From assembly GCF_002940685.1 (NCBI RefSeq), contig NZ_PNFP01000031.1, forward strand, positions 1 through 41,861: 41,861 bases of DNA. The letters run 5' to 3'. Below the pieces are notes generated by a model that was not told the DNA's origin, ran no database searches, and saw only the letters and a program-made list of their open reading frames with translations. The translations under genes and the position numbers were made by a program. Source of the stretch: Ensifer adhaerens. GTDB lineage: Bacteria; Pseudomonadota; Alphaproteobacteria; Rhizobiales; Rhizobiaceae. Of this stretch, positions 22,836 to 31,384 are shown one piece after another. The stretch's first letter is position 1. Every line of letters starts with the position of its first letter.

Positions 22836-25474
22836 CAGCGTTGGCCCCCGTACCAATTCGTTTCTGGCACGACCAAGCCGCGGCCGGCGCCCGCGCCTTC
22901 CTGGGGCCGGCTCATGTCCACGATGACAGAGCGGCCATTCGCACCGACCAGCGCCTTGTTGCCAGTCATGACAAGGTACTTGCCGTCGCCAACGTTGGAG
23001 TATTGGTAGGCGTCCGGCGCGTCCAGCTTCGTGCCCTTGATGCCGCCTTTCTGCAGCGCGGCGTCGAGCGCCCACGGAAACTGCGTTTGAAACTGACTCT
23101 TGGCCATGCCCCACGGCATGAACAACGTGCTGCCGTTCTGTTTGGCCGAGCCCCCCGTAACAGCAGTGATCGCGTTTTGCACCAAGTCCTGGTTCAGTTT
23201 GTCCGGTGTCATGCCCCGATGGTACATGTCCGCCACGAGGTAGTTTTTGACCGCCTGGTAGGTGTCGGCCGCCAGCTGGTTACTGTGCTGCGCATCGGGG
23301 CTCGCAAACGCGTTGGCGCCAAGCGATGTCCAGAACATCGTGCGGATTTTGTTGTCATCGATCTGCAGCGGGCGCCCCGTTTTTTGCGGGTCGTCGATAT
23401 CCTTGCCCTGCAGGATGTGCGCGCCCTCCAGGATGTACTGTCCGACCTGATCGCCACTCTGCGCGCCGCCGGCGGTTTGCACGCGGCCTGGTTTCGTCGA
23501 GGTAGCTGCAGCCACGGCCAGCATCGTGTTCTTCGGCGCGATCTGCGACAGCGTATCGGTGAACCAGTCGTCATGACCCTGCGTGGCTTGGCGCACCTGT
23601 TTGAGGTAAGCCATCTGGTCTTGCGGCGGCAGCTTGCTCACGATTCCACCAAGCTGCGACGCCTCGTCTTGAGACAGCAGATGTGCGTCTGCGCCGTAAT
23701 CCGTGCGGCCGGCGTTGGCCACGCCGATGCGCTGGCCCAGCGATCGGCCGAATGCCTGCGGCGTGGTGAAGTCCATGGGCTGCGCGTTCAGCCGTGGCTG
23801 CGTCCGTGCCCACGCCATGTAGTCGTCGTTGCGCAATTTTTGCAGCCGTGTGTACGCTTCCACTGCCTGCTTGAACACCGGCGCCTTGGATGCATACTCA
23901 TCGCCGCCTTCTGGCGCCAGCGTCTGCAGCATCGCTTGCGCCTGCGCATTCGGCATCGTGGCCATCTGGCCGATGAAGCCCCCCACCTGCTTGGCGTACT
24001 GCAACTGGTCGGACGCGCGCCGCCCTTCGTCGGGCCCGAACACCCGCACCAGATTGTTCTGCGAGAACCGCGGATCATCCAAGCCTGGATAGTCCTTGCC
24101 GGCCAGCAGCGAGGCGCCGGCATCTTTCAGCTGGCGCTGCAACTCGCCGCGCTCCGACGCAAGCTGACTGCCCATCGCCGACTCGGCCTGCCGCACCGCG
24201 GATACCTTTTCGGCCCACGTCAGCTTGCCCCACCCTGCGATGTCCGGTGAAGCGTTGGCGACGGCGTGATCGTCCAGCGGAGCCACTTGCGGCAGATCGC
24301 CACCATCCCCGCCGCGGCCCTGGCTTGGATCGCCGGGGATGCGCGACAGCCAATTCGACAGGTACTTACCCTGCGACGGGTCGCTCGCCACGATGCTGCG
24401 ATAGCGCTGCTCTCGCAGTTGGTTGAACTTGGCCACATCACCGCCAGCCTGCTGCAGCGCGGCTTTCGTCCACGGCACGCCCTGGTTGACGGCTGCATCG
24501 AATGCGGTTGCGCGAATCCCGGCAGGCAAGCTGTCGCCACCGATCGCATCCCAGTAACGCGACTTGTACAGCTGCACCGCTTGATCTTTCGTCAGGTTCT
24601 TGACATCGATGTCGGGGTTAGCCCGCTGGTTGATGCCGAAGTTGACCGGCGCGCCTGAGTTGCCGTCGGTGGCCGAATAGCCGCCTTCTACTTTCAGCGT
24701 GCGTTGCACGATCGAGTTGAAGTCCGCGCCGCCACCGCCGGGCACTGCGCCCTTGACCCCGCCTTTCGTGAGCGTGCCGCCCTGGGCGTTAACCATTGAC
24801 AGAAAGCCCTGCGGGTTGACGGCGGCCAAAGACTGCACCTGCGTGACCGCCAACGCGTGCGTCATGCGGTCCTGCCACTTCATCTTTTGCACGGGGTCAA
24901 CCGTGCTCAGGCTCCCTAGCATGCCGCTACGCGAATCGACGATGCGCTTAAAATTGTCGTTGCTCGGGTCCGCGGCGATCTGATCCTGGTCCTGCTTGAT
25001 GCCATCCTGCACCAGCTGGCCGGTGTACTCGCCGGTGATGCGCGCCTGCTCGCCCATCGCGCTATTGATAAGCGCGCGGCCATTGGTCGCCATGTGCGAC
25101 GCAACCACACGCGCACCGATCCGGTTCGGCGCGGAATTGACTAGGTTCTGCGTGGCGTCGTTGACTTGCTTCTCGAAGTCGCTGGTGAGGTTCGCCACCT
25201 TCGCAGTGAACCCCGGGTCGTTCGGGTCCAGCGAATTGACGTGATCGTTCAGCTGCTGCTTGAGCGTGGTGTACTGCTTGCCGGCCGCGTCGTACGCCCA
25301 AATGCGCGCCTTGTCTTCTTCGACACGGTTGACGTTCTCGGCCGCCGTTGCCATCGCGCCGCCGAGTTGCTGCGTGGCTTGACCAATTTGCGAGCCGAAG
25401 TCGCTCCCGTTGGCAGCAGCGTTGATGCTGCCCTGCGGAGTCAGCTGGTCGGTGTATGTTGGGATTTGCGGCAT
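22835..25474 (-). CDS. Internal virion protein with GH108-like lysozyme domain
   Basis: An 879-residue virion protein. The N-terminus (about 1-240) is helical (SDFGSQIGQATQQLGGAMA, coiled coil with Gln/Asn/Asp). Residues about 250-390 form a peptidoglycan hydrolase of the GH108 type: IVQRTLKVEGGYS with the catalytic Glu at 263, VNFGINQRANPD, LTKDQAVQLYKSRYWDAIGG and ATAFDAAVNQG. The rest is helical, with a C-terminal VGDGKYLVMTGNKAL segment. Such a domain lets the ejected core proteins pierce the cell wall during infection, like the transglycosylase of T7 gp16. It is followed by two further ejection proteins in overlapping frames. Confidence 0.8.
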   Translation of the reverse strand: MPQIPTYTDQLTPQGSINAAANGSDFGSQIGQATQQLGGAMATAAENVNRVEEDKARIWAYDAAGKQYTTLKQQLNDHVNSLDPNDPGFTAKVANLTSDFEKQVNDATQNLVNSAPNRIGARVVASHMATNGRALINSAMGEQARITGEYTGQLVQDGIKQDQDQIAADPSNDNFKRIVDSRSGMLGSLSTVDPVQKMKWQDRMTHALAVTQVQSLAAVNPQGFLSMVNAQGGTLTKGGVKGAVPGGGGADFNSIVQRTLKVEGGYSATDGNSGAPVNFGINQRANPDIDVKNLTKDQAVQLYKSRYWDAIGGDSLPAGIRATAFDAAVNQGVPWTKAALQQAGGDVAKFNQLREQRYRSIVASDPSQGKYLSNWLSRIPGDPSQGRGGDGGDLPQVAPLDDHAVANASPDIAGWGKLTWAEKVSAVRQAESAMGSQLASERGELQRQLKDAGASLLAGKDYPGLDDPRFSQNNLVRVFGPDEGRRASDQLQYAKQVGGFIGQMATMPNAQAQAMLQTLAPEGGDEYASKAPVFKQAVEAYTRLQKLRNDDYMAWARTQPRLNAQPMDFTTPQAFGRSLGQRIGVANAGRTDYGADAHLLSQDEASQLGGIVSKLPPQDQMAYLKQVRQATQGHDDWFTDTLSQIAPKNTMLAVAAATSTKPGRVQTAGGAQSGDQVGQYILEGAHILQGKDIDDPQKTGRPLQIDDNKIRTMFWTSLGANAFASPDAQHSNQLAADTYQAVKNYLVADMYHRGMTPDKLNQDLVQNAITAVTGGSAKQNGSTLFMPWGMAKSQFQTQFPWALDAALQKGGIKGTKLDAPDAYQYSNVGDGKYLVMTGNKALVGANGRSVIVDMSRPQEGAGAGRGLVVPETNWYGGQR

Positions 25475-25476
25475 GG

Positions 25477-25962
25477 TCAGGCCAAGGAGGGTGTGCCGGT
25501 CGCGCCGCCACCGGAATACATGCGATAGGCGCTGCTGCCGCCTGACAGGAGCGCTGCGGTCCCGGACAGCACGCCGGCAGAAGCCGAGTTTGACGCGTTG
25601 GCGCTATCCAGATTGCTTTGCATCTGATACCCCATCGCGCGCATCTTGGCGTTGTATTTGATCGTCAGGTTGTCGAGCGTTGCGTCTCGCGCGCTCTGCG
25701 ACAGCACATCTGCCGGAGAACCTGTGTCGGTTTCCACGCCGGACGCGCCGTACGAAGCCAACGCGGTGCCGATTCGGCGCTGCGAATCGCGCTGCTGCGC
25801 TTCCGCTGCAGCTTCACCCTGCTGGGTAGCCGCCTGCGCGTTCAGGCTGGCCACCTTGGAGTTGTAATCGGCAGCAGCGGACTGCGCCTGCGCTGAACGC
25901 ACGGCGCCCACCGCGCTGATCGCGGCAGCTGCTGCCGTAGCGGCGACGGCTACCATTGCCAT
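25477..25962 (-). CDS. Internal virion protein B (T7 gp14-like)
   Basis: A 161-residue, Ala/Ser/Gln-rich protein. It has an N-terminal hydrophobic Ala-rich helix (VAVAATAAAAAISAVGAV, about 5-22) followed by a long amphipathic helix (QAQSAAADYNSKVASLNAQA, EAAAEAQQRDSQRRIG). Residues about 70-120 hold ASYGASGVETDTGSPADVL and DNLTIKYNAKMRAMGYQMQS, typical of the gp14-like core proteins of T7-related podoviruses, which locate to the outer membrane on ejection. It lies between the gp13-like and lysozyme-containing core genes, the same order as in T7-like phages. Confidence 0.78.
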   Translation of the reverse strand: MAMVAVAATAAAAAISAVGAVRSAQAQSAAADYNSKVASLNAQAATQQGEAAAEAQQRDSQRRIGTALASYGASGVETDTGSPADVLSQSARDATLDNLTIKYNAKMRAMGYQMQSNLDSANASNSASAGVLSGTAALLSGGSSAYRMYSGGGATGTPSLA

Positions 25963-26385
25963 TTACTTCACCCTCGCGTACAAAGCGCTGTCACCCCCGT
26001 CCACGCGAAACGCGCGCATGCGCGGCGCTTCCAGCGTGAACCCCAAAGCCTTAACCCAACGGTGGCCCGGCTCGAAATCGACATCTACTTCCGCTTCCAC
26101 CCGGCGGTACGGCAGCGTTTCCAAAAAGCGCTGCACTGCGCGGTGGACGGCGACGAAGTGCGGGCCTGCGCGGCGATCAACCAGCGACCACAGTAGCGCG
26201 CGGTGCTCCCACAATTCGGTTGCGCCGCCGACGCCGATCGGCCGGTCATTAACCATCGCCGTGAACGAAAACTGCCCCTCCAGCATCTTGGCGTATTCCG
26301 CAGTGATATGCGGCCCGCAGTACGCCTGCGCGTCCTGCAGCTGCAATTGCTGCAGGTGCTCTGCCCGGAATGGCACAACTATCAT
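25963..26385 (-). CDS. Gp13-family virion protein (DUF2833, acetyltransferase-like)
   Basis: A 140-residue protein of the phage gp13/DUF2833 type: MIVVPFRAEHLQQLQLQDAQ, then FTAMVNDRPIGVGGATELWE, WSLVDRRAGPHFVAVHRAV and VDFEPGHRWVKALGFTLEAP. This pattern is that of a GNAT acyltransferase fold, with a Gly-rich turn where acetyl-CoA would bind (VGGATE) and the C-terminal G-W-x-x-x-LGF element. In T7 relatives the protein is needed for virion maturation; enzymatic activity is not established. It overlaps the tail tubular B gene by four bases and abuts the gp14-like gene. Confidence 0.78.
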   Translation of the reverse strand: MIVVPFRAEHLQQLQLQDAQAYCGPHITAEYAKMLEGQFSFTAMVNDRPIGVGGATELWEHRALLWSLVDRRAGPHFVAVHRAVQRFLETLPYRRVEAEVDVDFEPGHRWVKALGFTLEAPRMRAFRVDGGDSALYARVK

Positions 26386-28721
26386 CCGCCGTCCTGTGTC
26401 TCAAGTTGCGCTGCCAGCATTGTAATGTTGCTCGGCAGCGGGTCCGTCTGTTGCCACGAAATCTGCCCGTCCAAATCCCACGAGCCCTCCCAGGCGTAGC
26501 GCTGGTCACCGCTGAATAGGCCAACCGCCTGATCCATGTGCATCGAACTGTCGCGGAACGGCTCCGGGATCGCCGGCGAGCCGTTTGCATTCGCCGTCAG
26601 GATGTGCCCCACCGTTTGAAAGAACCTGAAAATTGCGCGATGGATGCGCTTGTACTTGCCTTGCGCCGGGCCGTCCGCGCTGCCCGCTTCAATCTTCATC
26701 GTCTTCGCCGCGCTGGTGTACTTCAAACCGACCTGCGCGATGCTGACCTGACGCTGCAACGCGACCGTTCCCGTGTTGCTGACCGTGACATCCGGGTGCG
26801 TAGCGCCATCCCCCAGCACTCCGACCGTCTGACCAGCCAACCACGTCAGCCCCGATATCGTACTCGTTGGGCTGCCATTGTACGCTGCGCTCGAATCCAA
26901 GAACACACCGTTACGAATATCGTCACCGTCTTCCCAGAACTTGGTCATGACTTCGACGTAGCGCACGGTCTGCCCGTTCACGTAGCGGCGCACCAACAGC
27001 CACACTTCGTCGCGCGTCGTGTCTGGCGATGGGATGCATGCGACGCTCTCAACTACTGCGGCCTGCGTCTGCCCGGCATCGGAGTAGCCGCCGATGATGT
27101 GCTGATGCCAGCCGGCGACCTCCTGGTCCTTGTCGTAGGTCATGCCGATCAGCACGCCGTCGTTGCGCACCATCCACACGATCTGCTGCGGCGCAAGCTG
27201 AACACCCAGCTGCTTGAATCCGGTCTTGGTCAGGTGCTCGGAGATGAGCGAAATGTCCGGTGCCTGGAACGTGCTGATGACGAACTGGTATGTCATCTCG
27301 CGCAGTTTGCGCTGCGTGCGCTGCACGAACAGCGTGGACTTGCCGACGCGCACTGCCGGTACCGGCGCCACGCCGTAGCTGGTCGTCTGCTTGGCGTTGA
27401 TGTTGGTCGGCGTGATGGCCTGCTGCAAATTGGATGGCGAAACAACCCATTCGCCGCCAGCAGTGCCAACCAATAGCCCCCATTCATCCGACACCATCCA
27501 CCGGATCGCGTTGACCGTGTTGGCGTTCAGCGAGAACGAAATGGCGTTGGAATCGACGATCGTGCCGTCGATGTTCGAGGGCGCCATGTTCTCGTAGTCG
27601 CTGACGTTCGATCCATCGATGCGGTTGGGGTAGGCGGGCGACCCCGCCCAAATCAACCGATCCTGGTTGAACACCACGCAGGCCGGATAGTTCGGCAATC
27701 CGCCGATCGATTGATTACCGACGCTCCACACCCCCAGACGCCAGAATGTCGTCGTGGACGGCACAATTGCCACCGGCGGGGAAATGGTGACCGTCGGCGC
27801 CGAGGAGTACCCGGTGCCTGTAACGGACATCGTGATCGAAGTGACTACGCCGTTCGTCAGGGTCGCATAAGCGACCGCTCCACTGCCGCCGCCACCCGAA
27901 ATAGTCACGCTCGGCGGGCTCGCCCCGTAGCCACTACCGCCGTTGGTCAGTGTGATCGAAAATACGCTGCCTGCGGAGATGTTGGCTGTGGCCGTCGCTT
28001 GCGTAGGAACTTGAGACCCGGTCTGCGCGGCCACGGTCCAGGTGACCGTCGTTGTGTTCGTGACGGCGGTAATCGTTCCCCACAGCCACACGCCACCCGC
28101 CTTGATGCGTAGCGGCCGCCCGATGTCCTGGTAGGAAAACCCGTTGCCACCGTTAATGCCTGCGGTGGAGCTCGCCGTAACCGTCACCGCTCCTGTGCTG
28201 CCGCTCGGCGTCAGCGTCGTGCTGGTGATGTTGATGGGCAAGTACGGGCCGTCCAGGAAATTGATCGTGGATAACACCCAGTTGGTCGCGCCAAAGCGTT
28301 GCAGCTTCATCGGCGGGTGATTCGGATGCGCGATATACAGCGTATCGGCGGACTGCGCGAATGACAGATCGAACAGCTCTGTGCTGTTATACGGCGTAGA
28401 AATTTCGTACGGCACGCCGCCGCTCAACAACTGCCCATCGTTGGTATAGAACCGTAGATAGCTATTGCCGAATTCCAGCACATACGCCTGCGTGATCGAA
28501 AACTCAAACCGCTGCAGGCGGGCCGGACTGGCGCCGCCGTACTTCGTGGCGGCCACGTAGCGCGTACCTGGGCGACGGGTCAGCCCGCCCTGCAGCTGCG
28601 TGACGTAGTTCTGGCACAGCGCCAGCGCGTTCTTGTACTTGGTGATGTCGATGCGCCCATACGTCAACGGCGACCATTCGCCGCCGTTGAAGTTTGTTTG
28701 TGTCCAGGTTGCGCGCGGCAT
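26382..28721 (-). CDS. Tail tubular protein B-like (T7 gp12-type nozzle)
   Basis: A 779-residue protein beginning RATWTQTNFNGGEWSPLTYG and continuing ALALCQNYVTQLQGGLTRRP and GTRYVAATK, the signature N-terminus of podovirus tail tubular B/stabilisation proteins. FLDGPYLPIN, VVFNQDRLIWAG and YENMAPSN with NQ/VSDEWGLLVGTAGGEW follow, also standard for the family. An insert at about 190-320 with Gly/Thr/Val-rich strands (NGGSGYGASPPSVTISGGGG) is likely a beta-sandwich decoration. It forms the tail nozzle through which DNA leaves. Encoded directly after tail tubular A, as in T7-like genomes. Confidence 0.85.
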   Translation of the reverse strand: MPRATWTQTNFNGGEWSPLTYGRIDITKYKNALALCQNYVTQLQGGLTRRPGTRYVAATKYGGASPARLQRFEFSITQAYVLEFGNSYLRFYTNDGQLLSGGVPYEISTPYNSTELFDLSFAQSADTLYIAHPNHPPMKLQRFGATNWVLSTINFLDGPYLPINITSTTLTPSGSTGAVTVTASSTAGINGGNGFSYQDIGRPLRIKAGGVWLWGTITAVTNTTTVTWTVAAQTGSQVPTQATATANISAGSVFSITLTNGGSGYGASPPSVTISGGGGSGAVAYATLTNGVVTSITMSVTGTGYSSAPTVTISPPVAIVPSTTTFWRLGVWSVGNQSIGGLPNYPACVVFNQDRLIWAGSPAYPNRIDGSNVSDYENMAPSNIDGTIVDSNAISFSLNANTVNAIRWMVSDEWGLLVGTAGGEWVVSPSNLQQAITPTNINAKQTTSYGVAPVPAVRVGKSTLFVQRTQRKLREMTYQFVISTFQAPDISLISEHLTKTGFKQLGVQLAPQQIVWMVRNDGVLIGMTYDKDQEVAGWHQHIIGGYSDAGQTQAAVVESVACIPSPDTTRDEVWLLVRRYVNGQTVRYVEVMTKFWEDGDDIRNGVFLDSSAAYNGSPTSTISGLTWLAGQTVGVLGDGATHPDVTVSNTGTVALQRQVSIAQVGLKYTSAAKTMKIEAGSADGPAQGKYKRIHRAIFRFFQTVGHILTANANGSPAIPEPFRDSSMHMDQAVGLFSGDQRYAWEGSWDLDGQISWQQTDPLPSNITMLAAQLETQDGG

Positions 28722-28723
28722 GG

Positions 28724-29344
28724 TCAGGAGTACCGGACCAGCCAGAAGCTGTCATCCGGTGGATCGGTTGGAATCGTCTCGAACGCGTTCATGCGCTTGG
28801 CTTCGGCCAGCGCGTCCTTGTACTCGGCCTGCAGATCACTCTTTTTCTGGTTCGACTGCGTGAGCGCTTCGCAGATGTCGATGCCCAGCGCGATCGCCAG
28901 CATGTCGTAGAAGATCGCGTCGAACTGCGAAGCGTCCGTGATATCTGAGATGTAGCGCAGGTACAGCGCCGGCGAGCCGGGCGCCACCGAACCGTTCGCG
29001 TTGGCGCCCAGGTACGGCGACTGCATCGTGTTCGTCAGAATCTTGCCGCTCTCCACCGACCAGTCCAGATAGGGGTCAGTCGGCAGCAACACACGCAGGC
29101 AATCGGCCGGCAGGGTGTATGCGTACTGAAACTCGAAAGCCGGCGGCGTAACGTCGGGCGCGAGCACGGCGCGCTTGGTGGCGAACTTCCACCGGTACTT
29201 CATCAACTCCGAACGCCGGTTCGAGTCGTAGGCCACCGCGCACACCCGCGCCTCGCGCGAGTTGTCCGTGATGTCCATGATGCGTGCTGCACCAACGCGC
29301 TGGAGCGCGCTGTTGCAGACGTCGGTCTGAGACTGGCCGGCCAT
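28724..29344 (-). CDS. Tail tubular protein A-like (T7 gp11-type adaptor)
   Basis: A 206-residue protein: SQTDVCNSALQRVGAARIMD, then RSELMKYRWKFATKRAVLAP, YAYTLPADCLRVLLP and a C-terminal DAIFYDMLAIALGIDICEAL helix with ending DPPDDSFWLVRYS. This is the gatekeeper/adaptor (head-to-tail) family pattern of T7 gp11 and P22 gp4-like proteins: a helix bundle with a central beta domain. It joins the portal to the tail nozzle. Full length for the family. It starts at ATG 29344 and abuts the tail tubular B gene. Confidence 0.82.
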   Translation of the reverse strand: MAGQSQTDVCNSALQRVGAARIMDITDNSREARVCAVAYDSNRRSELMKYRWKFATKRAVLAPDVTPPAFEFQYAYTLPADCLRVLLPTDPYLDWSVESGKILTNTMQSPYLGANANGSVAPGSPALYLRYISDITDASQFDAIFYDMLAIALGIDICEALTQSNQKKSDLQAEYKDALAEAKRMNAFETIPTDPPDDSFWLVRYS

Positions 29345-29350
29345 GAGCTA

Positions 29351-29671
29351 TCAGCCGATCCCGACCAGCCACGCGTTGGTGGCGGAAATCGTGCCTGCAG
29401 TCAGCGCCAGGCGCACGCTGCCGGCCGGCAGGTAGATGCGCGTCAGCGTACCGGGCGCCGCCGTGATCTGCAGTGGCGTTGCCGGCACCGACACGTCGCT
29501 GACCGGCGACCACGTGACGCCATCGGGCTGCAGCATCTGCAGCTGCAGCGTCGCGCCCGTCAGCGTGCCGTTCACGGTCAGGCAATAAATGCCGCCACGA
29601 ATCTGGACCTGCGGGCCCGTTGCGCTGGCGTTGGCCAGCAGCGGGTATGAGAGCGAGTCCGCGCGTGCCAT
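29351..29671 (-). CDS. Small beta-rich virion protein, function unknown
   Basis: A 106-residue protein composed of short Thr/Val/Leu/Gly-rich strands (GPQVQIRGGIYCLTVNG, GATLQLQMLQPDGVTWSPVS, RIYLPAGSVRLALTAG). It looks like a small beta-sandwich, similar in character to capsid decoration or tail accessory proteins; the sequence VTWSPVSDVSVPATPL with TAAPGTLTRIYLPAG resembles jelly-roll-like phage proteins found between capsid and tail tubular genes. No catalytic feature. A structural role is inferred from position. Confidence 0.6.
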   Translation of the reverse strand: MARADSLSYPLLANASATGPQVQIRGGIYCLTVNGTLTGATLQLQMLQPDGVTWSPVSDVSVPATPLQITAAPGTLTRIYLPAGSVRLALTAGTISATNAWLVGIG

Positions 29672-29674
29672 GGC

Positions 29675-29866
29675 TTACAGCGGCGCGTAACCGAGACGGG
29701 TGATGAAGTTCTCCAGCTTCTCGACTGCCAGCAGGAGGTCTTCGCGCGACGGCACGTTGGCCGACGTGTTCACGACGACTTCAACGTCCTTGCCGGTCGT
29801 GGTCGAACTGACCGCGGCCTGGTACTCGTTGTCGCCGACGTTGACGCCGTAGAAGTAGGTGGCCAT
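29675..29866 (-). CDS. Small phage protein, function unknown
   Basis: A 63-residue protein with AGGAG ten bases before ATG 29866. It reads MATYFYGVNVGDNEYQAAVS, then TGKDVEVVVNTSANVPSREDLLLAVEKLENFI. It has a strand-rich first half and one C-terminal amphipathic helix. Short proteins of this type are common after the capsid genes of podoviruses, but I know no function. It is the first gene after the terminator at 29878-29912, so its expression depends on read-through. Confidence 0.6.
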   Translation of the reverse strand: MATYFYGVNVGDNEYQAAVSSTTTGKDVEVVVNTSANVPSREDLLLAVEKLENFITRLGYAPL

Positions 29867-29877
29867 TGCCAGCTCCT

Positions 29878-29912
29878 AAAAAGAGGACGGGGCCGCGGCG
29901 AACCGCAGCCCC
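29878..29912 (-). terminator. Rho-independent terminator after capsid genes
   Basis: Read leftward: a 10-bp stem GGGGCTGCGG / CCGCGGCCCC closing a UUCG tetraloop (29899-29902), with one U-G pair, followed by GTCCTCTTTTT. It lies directly after the decoration-like gene, within the late operon. It would make capsid transcripts more abundant than tail transcripts unless an antiterminator acts. Confidence 0.8.
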
Positions 29913-29921
29913 TGGCGCCGA

Positions 29922-30353
29922 TCAGTTCGGCAGGGTGGCGAACACTTGCACAACCAGCGTACCGGACGCCGGGAGTGCTGCCGTGCCGACCGTCAGGAAG
30001 ATGCGGTCGGTTGCGGTCAGTGCAGCCGCAGCCAGCGCAGCGGCGCTACCCACCGGCACCGGCACGTTCGCGGTCGTGAACGTGGTGGCCGCCATGAACG
30101 CCGTGGCGCTCGATGCATCGCCCATCGAGAGCGTCGCAGTGCCAAGCGTCACGCTCGTCGTGATCTGCGCGCCGGCAAACAGATAACCGGCGGGCAGGTC
30201 GCAGATGACGATCGTGTCGCCCGATGCTTGCGACGCCAGCGTGATGGTTGCGCGGAACACACGCTCGCGTGCGCCATAACCGGCGGTGGCTTGCGGCTTG
30301 ATGACAGGCGTGCTGGAGACGCCCGACATTTCATTGGAGAAAGTCTGTGCCAT
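29922..30353 (-). CDS. Capsid-associated (decoration-like) protein
   Basis: A 143-residue protein encoded directly after the major capsid gene and before a strong terminator. It is almost wholly Ala, Thr, Ser, Val and Gly in beta-strand-like runs (RVFRATITLASQASGDTIVI, LFAGAQITTSVTLGTATLSM, GTLVVQVFATLPN). The pattern of YGARERVFRATITLA plus ADRIFLTVGTAALPASG-like C-terminus is common in phage head decoration or fibre-like proteins. Being in the highly expressed capsid segment supports an abundant capsid component. No enzymatic motif. Confidence 0.65.
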   Translation of the reverse strand: MAQTFSNEMSGVSSTPVIKPQATAGYGARERVFRATITLASQASGDTIVICDLPAGYLFAGAQITTSVTLGTATLSMGDASSATAFMAATTFTTANVPVPVGSAAALAAAALTATDRIFLTVGTAALPASGTLVVQVFATLPN

Positions 30354-30365
30354 GTCGTCGGCTCC

Positions 30366-31268
30366 TTATGCGCAGTTGATCTGGACGCAGCGCTTTTCTT
30401 CGGTGCGGCAGGCACCGACCGTTGCAGTCACGTAGACCTGCCACGAGTTGCGCTTGTCCGGACGCTTGTCCACCGACGCCTGCACGTCGTTCCACATGCC
30501 CAGCGCCAGGCCCGACTTGGCCCAACACGGCACGTAGTACAGACCGCCGGTGCTGATCGAGCCAGCGTACGACGGGCCGCCCGGGATGCGTTCCGAGTGG
30601 ATGAAGTTGAAGCCCATGAAGGAGCGGATGCGGCCTTCCACCAGCACCGGACGGTCGGTGTAGTCGAGGCTGATCGCCTGCACTTCGTTGAGCAGGTTGT
30701 CGTGCTGTTGCGCGGTGATGGCCACGAACAGCTGGTCGTTGTCGATATCGACTTCGGCCTGCATCAGCAGCTTCTTGGCAGCACGCAGCTTGGCCACGTT
30801 CAAGCCCGTGTTGGCCGAAGCGCCCACGTTGGCTGCCACGATCTGACCGGACGGGAACGTCACGGCGGTCGTGCCGTTTTCGCCGGTGTTGTTGGTGCCG
30901 AAGAAACCGTTGATGATTTCGTCGTCCATCGCGCGGCCCATGGCCATGACGCCGGCTTGCGTGTACGGCCCGGTCGGGTCGATCAGCATGCGCAGCTTGT
31001 CCTGGCTGTCGATCAGGTCGGCCCAATCGTAGTCGGTCGGGTAGACCCAGCGGCGGTCTTGCGGGGTGGAGATGAGCGGCGTGTCCGAGTGGCGAGCCAG
31101 GTTCTTCACCGGGGTCACCGCACCGAACTGTTCAACCACGGTCGCGGCCTTGCCGACGAAACCGTGCTCCATGACAGCGCCGCGCAGGCGGGAGCCTTGC
31201 TGTTGCAGCAGCATCGCAATGTTGGTGCTGTACTGCTGTACGAAGGCGGTCGTAACAAACTGGGACAT
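30366..31268 (-). CDS. Major capsid protein
   Basis: A 300-residue protein: MSQFVTTAFVQQYSTNIAML, GSRLRGAVMEHGFVGKAATV, RRWVYPTDYDWADLIDSQDK, GRAMDDEIINGFFGTN and DQLFVAITAQQHDNLLNEVQ. The E/D-rich spine-helix region and late FNFIHSERIP with ALGMWNDVQASVDKRPDKRN are typical of the HK97-fold capsid proteins of BPP-1-like and related podoviruses. It has a strong GGAGGGG ribosome binding site, which lies inside an 11-bp leader stem (31270-31357). It follows the scaffold gene and two small genes and precedes the decoration-like gene. Confidence 0.87.
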   Translation of the reverse strand: MSQFVTTAFVQQYSTNIAMLLQQQGSRLRGAVMEHGFVGKAATVVEQFGAVTPVKNLARHSDTPLISTPQDRRWVYPTDYDWADLIDSQDKLRMLIDPTGPYTQAGVMAMGRAMDDEIINGFFGTNNTGENGTTAVTFPSGQIVAANVGASANTGLNVAKLRAAKKLLMQAEVDIDNDQLFVAITAQQHDNLLNEVQAISLDYTDRPVLVEGRIRSFMGFNFIHSERIPGGPSYAGSISTGGLYYVPCWAKSGLALGMWNDVQASVDKRPDKRNSWQVYVTATVGACRTEEKRCVQINCA

Positions 31269-31269
31269 T

Positions 31270-31357
31270 TTGGCCCCTCCAAGTCGAGTTCAAATCGAAA
31301 GCGGTGGCCTTTCAGGCGCCACTGACTCCCGGCTTGTCCTCGGCACGGAGGGGCCAA
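31270..31357 (-). promoter_or_regulatory. Leader hairpin covering the capsid ribosome binding site
   Basis: In the leftward transcript TTGGCCCCTCC (31357-31347) is exactly complementary to GGAGGGGCCAA (31280-31270), an 11-bp perfect stem. The 3' arm contains the Shine-Dalgarno GGAGGGG of the capsid gene, whose ATG is at 31268. The 66-base loop has a smaller hairpin with a GCC-TGAAA-GGC core. As drawn, the stem would hide the ribosome binding site; regulation or RNA processing is inferred. Confidence 0.6.
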
Positions 31358-31384
31358 GTTGTGCTGCTGATTACCGCTGCAGGG

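Noticed and set aside
21396..23009. 537-codon plus-strand frame, and similar ones opposite other late genes
   Set aside because: Low-complexity Arg/His-rich translation antisense to the ejection protein genes.
26905..26921. TTACGAATATCGTCA, resembling the operator motif
   Set aside because: It matches 13 of 15 positions but lies in mid-gene of tail tubular B with no promoter around it; chance is likely.
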